In this document: one piece after another, positions 50,386 through 59,209 of the stretch
Position numbering within the stretch: the first letter of the stretch is position 1
How the letters are laid out: each line of letters begins with the position of its first letter
Origin: Hyphomicrobiales bacterium
Lineage (GTDB): Bacteria > Pseudomonadota > Alphaproteobacteria > Rhizobiales > Xanthobacteraceae
NCBI GenBank assembly: GCA_016185205.1
Contig: JACPOA010000032.1
Location: forward strand, 155,242-219,241
Length of the DNA stretch: 64,000 nt
Reading direction: 5' to 3'
Made by a program: the position numbers and the translations under genes
The notes under the pieces: generated by a model
What the model saw: only the letters and a program-made list of their open reading frames with translations
Databases searched by the model: none
Told to the model about the DNA's origin: nothing

Positions 50386-51156
50386 TTAACGCGCCAATTG
50401 CGCTTTGACTTGCGCGAGCATGCCTTCCACAGCCGCCTTCGCTGCGGCGAGTTTGCCGGCATCGCGCGCGCGCACCACGATATTGGTGTTGGGCCCGATC
50501 TTGTCGTCGAAGAACGGATAGCTGCCGATGATGGTGTCGGGATGCGCCTTGGCGATGGCGCCCAGCTCGGTGCCGACGTCGCCTTCCTTGGCGTCGGCGC
50601 GGATGGTTTCCGAGATGAGCTTGGTGCCGGTCTTGAGTTTCGGCGCCACCTCGTCGAGCATTGCCTGCATCACGGTCGGGATGCCGGCCATGGTGATGAC
50701 ATTGCCGATCCAGAAGCCGGGCGCGCCCGACACCTTGTTGACGACCAGCGCCGCGCCTTCCGGGATGCGCGCCATGCGCATGCGCGCCTCGTTCAGCTCG
50801 CCGCCGGTCTTGGCCAGCCGCTCCTTGAGGATCGCCACCGCCTCCGGATGGAACGGCAGCGCGACGCCGAAGGCCTTGGCGATGCAGTCGGCGGTGATGT
50901 CGTCGTGCGTCGGGCCGATGCCGCCGGTCGTGAACACGTAGGTGTATTTCGCGCGCAACGCGTTGAGCGCCTCGACGATCGCGCTCTCGTCGTCGGAGAC
51001 CACGCGCACTTCCTTGAGGTCGATGCCGATGGCGGTGAGATAATCGGCGATGTAGCCGATGTTCTTGTCCTTGGTCCGGCCGGAGAGGATTTCGTCGCCG
51101 ATGACGAGGACTGCCGCGGTGACGATCTCGGACGATGCACTCGGCATGGCGGTCAT
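50386..51156 (-). CDS. CinA-like molybdopterin-binding domain protein
   Basis: A 256-residue protein with the MoaB/Mog-like fold: [18 protein letters not shown]. It corresponds to the N-terminal COG1058 domain of CinA, without the C-terminal nicotinamide-nucleotide amidase domain. COG1058 domains act as ADP-ribose/NMN-related pyrophosphatases in some organisms; here the role is unproven. ATG at 51156 has AAGGA five bases upstream. Confidence 0.85.
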   Translation of the reverse strand: MTAMPSASSEIVTAAVLVIGDEILSGRTKDKNIGYIADYLTAIGIDLKEVRVVSDDESAIVEALNALRAKYTYVFTTGGIGPTHDDITADCIAKAFGVALPFHPEAVAILKERLAKTGGELNEARMRMARIPEGAALVVNKVSGAPGFWIGNVITMAGIPTVMQAMLDEVAPKLKTGTKLISETIRADAKEGDVGTELGAIAKAHPDTIIGSYPFFDDKIGPNTNIVVRARDAGKLAAAKAAVEGMLAQVKAQLAR

Positions 51157-51385
51157 AGTGTCCTTCTGGTCTGACGAAACAGGTAGCGTGACCCTGCGCA
51201 CCACTCAAGTTACGGAACCAGGGCGGCTGGACCGAACTTATATTCGCGGTCGCATTCGCCCAAATTTTAGGCAACGATCGATGGCCCGGCTAGGCGTCAA
51301 TATGTGATTTTCCTGGATTTTTCTTGGCCTGAAGCTTGCAGATTAATAGCTGGGGACGGTGGTGCCGTCTGCTGGGGGTGTCCGG

Positions 51386-52804
51386 ATGACTGCCGCCTTC
51401 GATGAGATGAAGGGCCACGACGGCGGCGTGCGGCCGGCCTATGGCGAGCTGTCGCGCTGGCTCGCCGAGATACCGCCCGACGTGCTCGACTATCGCCGGC
51501 GCGAAGCCGAGTTGTTGTTCCGCCGCATCGGCATCACCTTCGCGGTCTATGGCGAGGCCGACGCGCAGGAACGGCTGATCCCGTTCGATGTCATCCCGCG
51601 CATCATTTCGGGCGCCGAGTGGCGGCTGCTGGAAAAGGGCCTCACCCAGCGCGTCAAGGCGCTCAATCTGTTCCTCAAGGACGTCTATGGTGCGCGCGAG
51701 ATCCTGCGCGCCGGCGTGGTGCCCGACGATCTGGTGTTCCGCAATCCGGCCTTCCGTCCCGAGATGAGCGGGCAGAGCGTGCCGCACGACATCTACGTGC
51801 ATATCGCCGGCATCGACGTGGTGCGGGTCGACGCCGACACCTTCTATGTGCTGGAGGACAATGCGCGCACGCCCTCCGGCGTCTCCTACATGCTGGAGAA
51901 CCGCGAGATCATGATCCGGCTGTTTCCGGAACTGTTCGCGCGCCACCGCATCGCGCCGGTGGAGAATTATCCGGACGAGCTGCTGGCCACGCTCATCTCG
52001 GTGGCGCCGCACAGCGCCGAGCGCGAGCCGACCGTCGTGCTGCTGACACCGGGCGTATTCAACTCGGCCTATTACGAGCATTCGTTCCTGGCCGACAAGC
52101 TCGGCGTCGAGCTGGTCGAGGGCCGCGACCTAATCGTCAAGAACGAGATCGTCTACATGCGCACCACGCAAGGCTTGCGCCGCGTCGACGTGATCTACCG
52201 CCGCATCGACGACGATTTCATCGACCCGCTCACCTTCCGTCCCGATTCCGTGCTCGGCCTGCCCGGCCTGATGTCGGCCTACCAGGCCGGCAACGTGACG
52301 CTGGCCAACGCGGTCGGCACCGGCATCGCCGACGACAAGGCGGTCTACAGCTTCATGCCGGCGATCGTGAAGTTCTATCTGGGCGGGGAGCCGCTGCTCA
52401 AGAACGTGCCGACCTGGCGCTGCCGCGAGCCCGAGCATCTCGCCTATGTGCTCGATCATCTGCCCGAGCTGGTGGTCAAGGAAGTGCACGGCTCCGGCGG
52501 CTACGGCATGCTGATCGGGCCGGCCGCCAGCAAAGTCGCCATCGAGCAGTTCCGCGCCAAGCTCAAGAGCGCGCCGAACAATTTCATCGCGCAGCCGACC
52601 CTGGCGCTCTCCACCTGCCCGACCTGCGTGGACGCCGGCGTGGCGCCGCGCCATGTCGACCTGCGCCCGTTCGTGCTCTCCGGGCGCGACCGCGTGCGCA
52701 TCGTGCCGGGCGGGCTGACGCGCGTCGCGCTCAAGCAGGGATCGCTGGTGGTCAATTCCAGCCAGGGCGGCGGCACCAAGGACACCTGGGTGTTGGACGG
52801 ATGA
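51386..52804 (+). CDS. Circularly permuted ATP-grasp ligase (type 2)
   Basis: A 472-residue protein of the circularly permuted ATP-grasp class, with Y-V-L-E-D-N-A-R-T-P-S-G-V-S-Y at ~160-175, an R-R-V-D-V-I-Y-R-R-I-D-D-D-F segment, V-K-E-V-H-G-S-G-G-Y-G-M, and a D-L-R-P-F-V-L loop. Such enzymes form peptide or amide bonds with ATP. It is followed by alpha-E, transglutaminase and Anbu genes; this combination is known from comparative genomics as a likely peptide synthesis/processing locus. Product unknown. Confidence 0.88.
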   Translation: MTAAFDEMKGHDGGVRPAYGELSRWLAEIPPDVLDYRRREAELLFRRIGITFAVYGEADAQERLIPFDVIPRIISGAEWRLLEKGLTQRVKALNLFLKDVYGAREILRAGVVPDDLVFRNPAFRPEMSGQSVPHDIYVHIAGIDVVRVDADTFYVLEDNARTPSGVSYMLENREIMIRLFPELFARHRIAPVENYPDELLATLISVAPHSAEREPTVVLLTPGVFNSAYYEHSFLADKLGVELVEGRDLIVKNEIVYMRTTQGLRRVDVIYRRIDDDFIDPLTFRPDSVLGLPGLMSAYQAGNVTLANAVGTGIADDKAVYSFMPAIVKFYLGGEPLLKNVPTWRCREPEHLAYVLDHLPELVVKEVHGSGGYGMLIGPAASKVAIEQFRAKLKSAPNNFIAQPTLALSTCPTCVDAGVAPRHVDLRPFVLSGRDRVRIVPGGLTRVALKQGSLVVNSSQGGGTKDTWVLDG

Positions 52805-52830
52805 AATCGCGCACGCAGCCCCTCAGCGTT

Positions 52831-52916
52831 TCCCGGGCGCAGTGCGGCACCATAAGCGCGTTCACGCGCGTCTTCGACGCGCTATGGCTTCGCTACGCGC
52901 TGCGCTGCGCCCGGGA
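52831..52916. repeat. Inverted-repeat element inside the Anbu cluster
   Basis: TCCCGGGCGCAG (52831-52842) and CTGCGCCCGGGA (52905-52916) are perfect 12-bp arms, with a second, imperfect nested pair inside (CATAAGCGCG...CGCGCTATGG). It fills the 125-bp gap between the ATP-grasp and alpha-E genes. Confidence 0.8.
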
Positions 52917-52929
52917 CACGAGGTAGCGC

Positions 52930-53871
52930 ATGCTTTCCCGCACCGCCGACAACCTGTACTGGCTCTCGCGTTACGTCGAACGCGCGGAATATCTGGCGCG
53001 CATTCTCGACGCCACCCAGCGGCTGTCGTCGCTGCCCCTCGCCTATGTCGGCTCCACCAATGAATGGGAATCGGCGGTGGCCACCGCCGGCTGCGCCACT
53101 GCCTTCTTCAAGCAGTATGACGAGGCCAACGAGGAGAACGTCACCGACTTCCTCGCCTTCTCCACCGCCAATTCGTCCTCGATCCGCGCCTGCTTCGAGA
53201 TGGCGCGCAGCAACGCGCGCAGCGTTCGCACCGCGCTCACCGTCGAGATGTGGGACGCCATCAACGGCACCTGGCTCGAACTCAAGCGCTACGGCAACGG
53301 GCCGACCTCGCGCGAGGAATTCTCCCGCTTCCTGCGCTGGGTGCAGGAATCCTCGCTGCGCTACGACGGCTCGGCCTACCGAACCATGCTGCGCAACGAC
53401 GCCTACTGGTTCTCGCGGCTCGGCGTCTATCTCGAGCGCGCCGACAACACCGCGCGCATCCTCGACGTGAAATATCATCTGCTGCTGCCGGCGGACGAGC
53501 GCGTCGGCGGGCCGCTCGACTATTTCCAATGGGCGGCGATCCTGCGGTCGGTGTCGGCGCTCAACGCCTATCGCTGGGTCTATCGCGAGAGCCTCAAGCC
53601 CTGGCTGGTGGCCGACCTGTTGATCCTGAAGGAGGAGATGCCGCGCTCGCTCGCCTCCTGCTACGAGGCGATCGTGCGCAATCTCGACCAGATCGCCGGC
53701 TCCTATGGCCGGCAAGGGCCGGCGCAGCGCCAGGCGCGCGGCATCCGCACGCGGCTGCAGAACAGCCGCATGGACGGCATCTTCCAGCGCGGCTTGCACG
53801 AATATATCGGCGAGTTCATCACCGAGAACAACGGCCTCGGCGGCGCCATCACCGAGCAGTTCCTGATATGA
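52930..53871 (+). CDS. Alpha-E domain protein
   Basis: A 313-residue all-helical protein of the Alpha-E family: L-S-R-T-A-D-N-L-Y-W-L-S-R-Y-V-E-R-A-E at the N-terminus, S-R-L-G-V-Y-L-E-R-A-D-N-T-A-R in the middle. These proteins are found next to circularly permuted ATP-grasp and transglutaminase genes; their role is uncertain, perhaps in substrate presentation. Upstream spacing is 125 bp because of the inverted repeat. Confidence 0.88.
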   Translation: MLSRTADNLYWLSRYVERAEYLARILDATQRLSSLPLAYVGSTNEWESAVATAGCATAFFKQYDEANEENVTDFLAFSTANSSSIRACFEMARSNARSVRTALTVEMWDAINGTWLELKRYGNGPTSREEFSRFLRWVQESSLRYDGSAYRTMLRNDAYWFSRLGVYLERADNTARILDVKYHLLLPADERVGGPLDYFQWAAILRSVSALNAYRWVYRESLKPWLVADLLILKEEMPRSLASCYEAIVRNLDQIAGSYGRQGPAQRQARGIRTRLQNSRMDGIFQRGLHEYIGEFITENNGLGGAITEQFLI

Positions 53872-53895
53872 GCCTGTGCTAGCATTACGCCAGCC

Positions 53896-54729
53896 ATGCG
53901 GATTCGGATTTCCCACGCCACCAGCTATCGCTATGACACGCCGCCGACCGGCGTGACGCAGCTGTTGCGGCTCACTCCGCGCAATCACGAAGGGCAGTAC
54001 GTGGTCGATTGGCGCATCGACCTGTCGGTGGATTGCCAGTTGCACCAGCATGAGGATGCCTTCGGCAACATCACCCATTCTTTCACCGCCGAGGGTCCGT
54101 TCAACGAATTGTCGGTCGCGGTCGACGGCGTGGTGGAAACACAGGACACGCATGGCTTGGTGCAGGGCGCGATCGAGCGCTTTCCGCCGGCGCTGTTCCT
54201 GCGCGAGACCGCGCTCACGCAACCGGACGCCGCGATCATGGAGTTCGCCGCGACCACGCGCGGCTCGGCTAGCGCCGGCACCGACCGGCTGGCGCTGCTG
54301 CACAGCTTGCTCAACGAACTCAATCGCGAGATCACCTTCGACACCAGTCCGACGCAAACCGCCACCACCGCGGCGGAAGCCTTCAAGCTGCGGCGCGGCG
54401 TCTGCCAGGACCTCACCCATATCTTCATCGCGGCGGCGCGCGAGCTCGGCATCCCGGCGCGCTATATCGGCGGCCATTTCCACCGCGCCGACGGCGTCAC
54501 CGCGCAGGAGGCCGGCCACGCCTGGGCGGAAGCTTATGTCGAGAACCTCGGATGGGTCGGGTTCGATCCCACCAACGGGATTTCCACCACCGACGCCCAT
54601 GTGCGGGTGGCGATGGGGCTCGACTATCTCGGCGCCGCGCCGGTGCGCGGCACCCGCTATGGTGGCGGCGGCGAAACATTGAAGGTGGCGGTGCAGGTCG
54701 AACAGGCGCGCCAGCAGGCACAGACGTGA
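53896..54729 (+). CDS. Transglutaminase-family protein
   Basis: A 277-residue protein with an N-terminal beta domain (M-R-I-R-I-S-H-A-T-S-Y-R-Y) and a transglutaminase-like core. The triad is readable: G-V-C-Q-D-L (Cys), G-H-A-W-A-E (His) and F-D-P-T-N (Asp). Such enzymes act as proteases or amidases rather than true crosslinkers in bacteria. It lies 24 bp after the alpha-E gene and 67 bp before Anbu. Confidence 0.9.
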   Translation: MRIRISHATSYRYDTPPTGVTQLLRLTPRNHEGQYVVDWRIDLSVDCQLHQHEDAFGNITHSFTAEGPFNELSVAVDGVVETQDTHGLVQGAIERFPPALFLRETALTQPDAAIMEFAATTRGSASAGTDRLALLHSLLNELNREITFDTSPTQTATTAAEAFKLRRGVCQDLTHIFIAAARELGIPARYIGGHFHRADGVTAQEAGHAWAEAYVENLGWVGFDPTNGISTTDAHVRVAMGLDYLGAAPVRGTRYGGGGETLKVAVQVEQARQQAQT

Positions 54730-54796
54730 CATTGCCGCACAGGACCCTAGCTCGCTATAAACTGCGGCCGGGACAGGTAGGAACAAGACATACGCC

Positions 54797-55543
54797 ATGA
54801 CCTATTGCTGCGGAATCCTGGTGCGCGACGGATTGGTGATGATCGCCGATACGCGCACCAATGCCGGCCTCGACAACGTCTCCACCTTCCGCAAGCTGCA
54901 TGTCTACAGCGAGCCGGGCGAACGCATCATGGCGCTCGCCTCCTCCGGCAATCTGTCGCTCAGCCAGACCGTGCGCTCAATGCTCACCGAAGGCATCGAA
55001 AATCCGGAGACCGGCGAGCGCGAAACCTTGATGAACGCGCCGACCATGTTCCAGGCCGCGCAGCGCATCGGCCGCGCCATCCGCGGCATCCAGAGCGCCG
55101 AAGGCAAGGCGCTGGAGGCGGCCGAGATCGACCACGACGTCGCCTTCCTGTTCGGCGGTCAGATCAAGGGCGAGCGGCTGCGCCTGTTCATGATCTACTC
55201 GGCCGGCAACTTCATCGAATGCACCACCGACACGCCCTATTTACAGATTGGTGAGCATAAATATGGCAAGCCGGTGCTCGACCGCGCCATCGGCTTCGAC
55301 ACCGACCTCTATGACAGCCTCAAGATCGGGCTGATCTCGATGGACTCCACCATGCGCTCCAATCTGGGGGTGGGGCTGCCGATCGACATTCTCGTTGTGC
55401 GGCGCGATAGCTGCGATGCCGAAGTGACCTACCGCATCGAGCCGGGCGAGCCCTATTTCCAGGACCTGCGCGAGCGCTGGTCGACCGCCTTGCGCGCCGC
55501 CCATATCGCCATTCCACGCCCGCCCTACCGCAGCCCAGACTGA
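54797..55543 (+). CDS. Anbu-type proteasome-related peptidase
   Basis: A 248-residue Ntn-hydrolase of the Anbu (bacterial proteasome-like) family. After removal of the initiator Met, Thr1 would be the nucleophile, with Asp17 (I-A-D-T-R) and Lys32 (F-R-K-L) matching proteasome D17/K33. There is no propeptide. The C-terminus ends with P-R-P-P-Y-R-S-P-D. Anbu assembles into ring or helical oligomers; peptidase activity is reported as weak. Final gene of the ATP-grasp, alpha-E, transglutaminase, Anbu cluster. Confidence 0.92.
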   Translation: MTYCCGILVRDGLVMIADTRTNAGLDNVSTFRKLHVYSEPGERIMALASSGNLSLSQTVRSMLTEGIENPETGERETLMNAPTMFQAAQRIGRAIRGIQSAEGKALEAAEIDHDVAFLFGGQIKGERLRLFMIYSAGNFIECTTDTPYLQIGEHKYGKPVLDRAIGFDTDLYDSLKIGLISMDSTMRSNLGVGLPIDILVVRRDSCDAEVTYRIEPGEPYFQDLRERWSTALRAAHIAIPRPPYRSPD

Positions 55544-55726
55544 ATTTCCGCGATCGAAAGTTCCGTCGGGCGGCATTTTACCTCCGGTTAACAGCACCGC
55601 GCGATTTGGCCTTCGCCCGCCCATGGCCTGCGCCGGGGCGGCAGAACGAAAGTGAAAAGCAAGCTTTCTGCCCTAGGTTGCGTCCCGAAAAGTCCAATGG
55701 TTAGGACAGTTTAAGGGACCTCGCCT

Positions 55727-58009
55727 GTGCCGCCAGCGGCCCGCCAGCGCGCCAACGAGCAACGCGAATACACCCATTGGGACCGCGCCCGCCTCAGCGT
55801 GGTGGTCCCGATCGGCGTGATCGTGGCGGTGGCGATCGTCTGCATCGTGGTCGCGGTGCTCTCCTCCGCCCAGCGCGCCGACGAAGTCGCCGTCATGCAA
55901 GAAGTCCGTCTATTCACCAAGGCGATCGCCTATCGCGGTGAATGGTCGCTGCGCAAGCTGGAGAGCGTCGCCGGGGCGAACGACGATCGCGGCGGCCGGC
56001 CCGATTTTGATCCGGTCTCCCTGCAACGCCTGACCACCGCCGCTCTCAAGACCTTGCTCGATCACGAATACGTATTTATCGCCGACTCATCCAACCACGC
56101 CGTCTATTCACGCCTCGGCGACACCAGCGCCGCGCTTCACTCGCTCGACAGCATGATTCCCGACCTTGCGCCGGCCATCAATTACCTGCGCCGACGATCC
56201 ATCGGGGAAGAGCCGAGAGCCGCGGCCCGCATCGTCGACCCGGACCAATCGTCGGCTCCGGGCCGGTTCGATCGCGTCATGCTCTTGCAGAAATTCCTCG
56301 ACAAACCGGCCTTGGTGACGGCGATCTCGATCGCCTCGCCCGAGCGGCTACAGGCACCCGCCGAGAGCGCCGCGGCGGCGATCGTCATCGCGGTCAAGTT
56401 CATCGATGCCGAATTCCTGGCCGACATCGCCTCCCGGCTGCAGCTTCCCAATCTGCGAATCTTCAAAGCAGACGCGGCCGCCCCGACCGACCACATCCAC
56501 GGCATCGCGGATAACGATGGCCAAACCATCGCGCGCTTGGCCTGGACGCCGAAACAGCCCGGCGCCGAGATCGTGCACAACGTGGTGCCGTTCATCGCGG
56601 TCGCGCTCGCCGGCTTCGCGCTGCTCGCCGCCTTCGTGCTGCGCTACATGCGCCGCACCGCGGCGGCGATCGCCGCCGGCGAATCGAGGCTGCGCCATCT
56701 GGCCATGCACGATCCGCTCTGCGGCCTGCCCAACCGCATCTTCTTCGGCGAGCGGCTGGAAGCGGTGATCGACGAGGTGGGGGCCGGCTCTTCGCCGGCC
56801 GCGGTGTTCTATATCGACCTCGACCACTTCAAGGACGTCAACGACACGCTCGGCCACCCGGTCGGCGACGAGCTGATCCGCAACGTAACCTTGCGGCTGT
56901 CGCGCACGCTGCGCGGCGGCGACCTGGTGGCCCGCCTCGGCGGCGACGAATTCGCGGTGATCTCCTCGATCGGCGACGACAACGAGAAGATGATGACGAT
57001 CGCGCAACGCATCATCGACGCGATCTGCGCGCCCTACTCCATCGGCGGCCAGAACATCGTGATCGGCGCCTCGATCGGCATCGCGGTGATCGACCGCAAT
57101 TGCGCCGGCGCCGCCGACATCATGCGCTACGCCGACATGGCGCTCTATCGCGCCAAGAACGAGGGCCGCAACCGCGCCTGCATCTACGACGCGGCGATGG
57201 ATGCTGACCTGTCCAACCGCAAGCTCTTGGAAGGCGACCTGCGCGAGGCGATCGAGCACAATCGCCTGCAGCTGCTCTACCAGCCGATCGTCAACAAGAG
57301 CGGCGAGCTCGTGGTCGGCGTCGAGGCGCTCTGCCGCTGGACGCATCCCACGCGCGGCGAAATCCAGCCGGCCGAATTCATCGCCGCCGCCGAGCACTCG
57401 GGCCTGATCATCGAGCTTGGCGCCTGGGTGCTGCGCCGCGCCTGCACCGACGGCAAGGCCTGGCCGGGCTTGAGCGTCTCGGTCAACGTCTCGCCGATGC
57501 AATTCCGCCGCAGCGACTTCGTCGAGGTGATCGAGCGCACGCTGGCGGAGACCGCGTTCGATCCGGCCCGGCTCGAACTCGAGCTCACCGAAAGCGTGCT
57601 GATCGGCAACGTGGACACCGCGGAAGCCGGCATGCTGCGGCTCAAGGCGCTCGGTGTGCGGCTGGCGCTCGACGATTTCGGCACCGGCTATTCCAGCCTG
57701 CTCTATCTGCGCCGCCTGCCGTTCGACAAGCTCAAGATCGACCGCAGCTTCGTGCTCGCCATCGAAAAAGCTGCCGATGCCGCATCCATCGTGCATGCGG
57801 TGGTGAGCCTCGGCCGCGGTCTCGGCATGAAGGTGACCGCCGAGGGCGTGGAGACCGCCGACCAGCAGCTGTTCCTGCGCGCGGCCGGCGTGCATTTCAT
57901 GCAAGGCTACCGCTTCGGCAAGGCGGTGACCGCCGCCGAGATCACCGCCCGGCTGCGGGCGCCCGAAGCGTTCCAGCCGCTCGAGCCGCCCGCCGCAATG
58001 GCGGGCTGA
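55727..58009 (+). CDS. Membrane-bound GGDEF-EAL cyclic-di-GMP enzyme
   Basis: A 760-residue protein with two transmembrane helices (about 25-50 and 285-310) around a ~230-residue periplasmic CHASE-like sensor, then GGDEF (G-G-D-E-F at 405-409) and EAL (E-A-L at 533-535). The cyclase motif is intact, and EAL residues N-V-S-P, E-L-T-E-S, D-D-F-G-T-G, K-I-D and E-G-V-E are present, so both activities look possible. It makes or breaks c-di-GMP in response to an envelope signal. GTG start with AGGGA nine bases upstream. Neighbouring genes give no pathway. Confidence 0.93.
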   Translation: MPPAARQRANEQREYTHWDRARLSVVVPIGVIVAVAIVCIVVAVLSSAQRADEVAVMQEVRLFTKAIAYRGEWSLRKLESVAGANDDRGGRPDFDPVSLQRLTTAALKTLLDHEYVFIADSSNHAVYSRLGDTSAALHSLDSMIPDLAPAINYLRRRSIGEEPRAAARIVDPDQSSAPGRFDRVMLLQKFLDKPALVTAISIASPERLQAPAESAAAAIVIAVKFIDAEFLADIASRLQLPNLRIFKADAAAPTDHIHGIADNDGQTIARLAWTPKQPGAEIVHNVVPFIAVALAGFALLAAFVLRYMRRTAAAIAAGESRLRHLAMHDPLCGLPNRIFFGERLEAVIDEVGAGSSPAAVFYIDLDHFKDVNDTLGHPVGDELIRNVTLRLSRTLRGGDLVARLGGDEFAVISSIGDDNEKMMTIAQRIIDAICAPYSIGGQNIVIGASIGIAVIDRNCAGAADIMRYADMALYRAKNEGRNRACIYDAAMDADLSNRKLLEGDLREAIEHNRLQLLYQPIVNKSGELVVGVEALCRWTHPTRGEIQPAEFIAAAEHSGLIIELGAWVLRRACTDGKAWPGLSVSVNVSPMQFRRSDFVEVIERTLAETAFDPARLELELTESVLIGNVDTAEAGMLRLKALGVRLALDDFGTGYSSLLYLRRLPFDKLKIDRSFVLAIEKAADAASIVHAVVSLGRGLGMKVTAEGVETADQQLFLRAAGVHFMQGYRFGKAVTAAEITARLRAPEAFQPLEPPAAMAG

Positions 58010-58108
58010 GCTAACTCCACGCCATCGTAGGCGACGCGGCCGCCGGATGGCGCGCGCGCGATTTTGTGATATGGCGTTTCTCCAAACATATGCGTGGGGG
58101 GAAAGCCG

Positions 58109-58873
58109 ATGGCTGCGTCGTCAAAAATAGCGCTGGTGACCGGTGCCGGCACCGGCGTCGGCCGCGCGGTGGCCATCGCGCTCGCCAAGGCCGGCTACAG
58201 CACCGTGCTGGCCGGCCGCCGCAAGGACATGCTCGACAAGGTGTCGGCCGAGATCAACGCCGTGGGCGCGCAGGCGCTCGCCGTGTCGACCGACGTGTCG
58301 AAGCGCGAGGCGATCCTCGCTTTGTTCGCCACGGTGAAATCGAGCTTTGGCCGCCTCGACCTGCTGTTCAACAATGCCGGCATCGGCGCGCCGCCGGTGC
58401 CGCTCGAGGACCTGCCGTTCGAGACCTGGCAGAACGTGGTGGCGACCAATTTCACCGGCATGTTCCTGTGCACGCAGGAAGCCATCAAGATCATGAAAAG
58501 CCAGTCGCCGCGCGGCGGCCGCATCATCAACAACGGCTCGATCTCGGCGCATGCGCCGCGCCCGTTCTCGGTCGCCTATACCTCGACCAAGCACGCGGTC
58601 ACCGGCCTGACCAAGTCCACCTCGCTCGACTGCCGGGCCTACGACATCTGCTGCGGGCAGATCGACATCGGCAATGCCGCGACCCCGCTCACCGAGCGCA
58701 TGGTGCAAGGCGACGGCATCTTGCAGGCCGACCTCACGAAAAAGATCGAGCCGCGCATGGAAGCCGAGCATGTCGGCAATGCCGTGGTCTACATGGCCGG
58801 CCTGCCGCTCAACACCAATGTGCTGTTCATGACGGTGATGGCCAACACCATGCCGTTCGTCGGGCGCGGCTAG
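58109..58873 (+). CDS. Short-chain dehydrogenase/reductase
   Basis: A 254-residue classical [11 protein letters not shown] at 11-18 (NAD(P) binding), N-N-A-G, the catalytic Ser (N-G-S-I-S-A-H), Tyr/Lys (Y-T-S-T-K) and a C-terminal substrate region are all present. The substrate is not readable. ATG at 58109 with a GGGGGAA site; GTG 58094 is an alternative. The stop is 1 bp from the stop of an opposed small gene. Confidence 0.92.
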   Translation: MAASSKIALVTGAGTGVGRAVAIALAKAGYSTVLAGRRKDMLDKVSAEINAVGAQALAVSTDVSKREAILALFATVKSSFGRLDLLFNNAGIGAPPVPLEDLPFETWQNVVATNFTGMFLCTQEAIKIMKSQSPRGGRIINNGSISAHAPRPFSVAYTSTKHAVTGLTKSTSLDCRAYDICCGQIDIGNAATPLTERMVQGDGILQADLTKKIEPRMEAEHVGNAVVYMAGLPLNTNVLFMTVMANTMPFVGRG

Positions 58874-58874
58874 G

Positions 58875-59123
58875 CTACCGTTTCTTTTTCTTCTTCCCGT
58901 AAATCGCGTTCCAGTTATCCTTGTAGGCCTGCGAAACCGGTTTCTGCCCTTCGCCCCGGCTATAGCCTGCGGATACGTCGGCGGTTTTCTCGGCTGCCGC
59001 AGCCTTGGGGGCGTCCGCGGCGGGAGGACTTTTGCTCGCCGGCTGGCTCGCGTCTTTTTTCGTCGCAACGGCCTCGCTTTTTGGCGCGGGACTGGTTTTA
59101 GCTTTCTTATCGTCGCTGGCCAT
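58875..59123 (-). CDS. Low-complexity Lys/Ala-rich small protein
   Basis: An 82-residue protein with an Ala/Lys/Pro/Ser-rich N-terminal two-thirds and a distinct C-terminal block G-Y-S-R-G-E-G-Q-K-P-V-S-x-x-Y-K-D-N-W-N-A-I-Y-G-K3. The block resembles a small alphaproteobacterial family whose C-terminal motif recurs; function unknown. Opposed to the SDR gene; conserved position and a proper end argue it is real. Confidence 0.65.
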   Translation of the reverse strand: MASDDKKAKTSPAPKSEAVATKKDASQPASKSPPAADAPKAAAAEKTADVSAGYSRGEGQKPVSQAYKDNWNAIYGKKKKKR

Positions 59124-59209
59124 CGTCTTTCCTAACGCTGATTTGTCTGGTCAAGTTGACCTAGCGCAGAAGGTGCGACTTAACCACTGCCGTGTTGGGG
59201 GACTATGAC

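Noticed and set aside
52882..54798. A 638-codon minus-strand open frame
   Set aside because: It lies antisense to alpha-E and transglutaminase genes whose motifs are clear.
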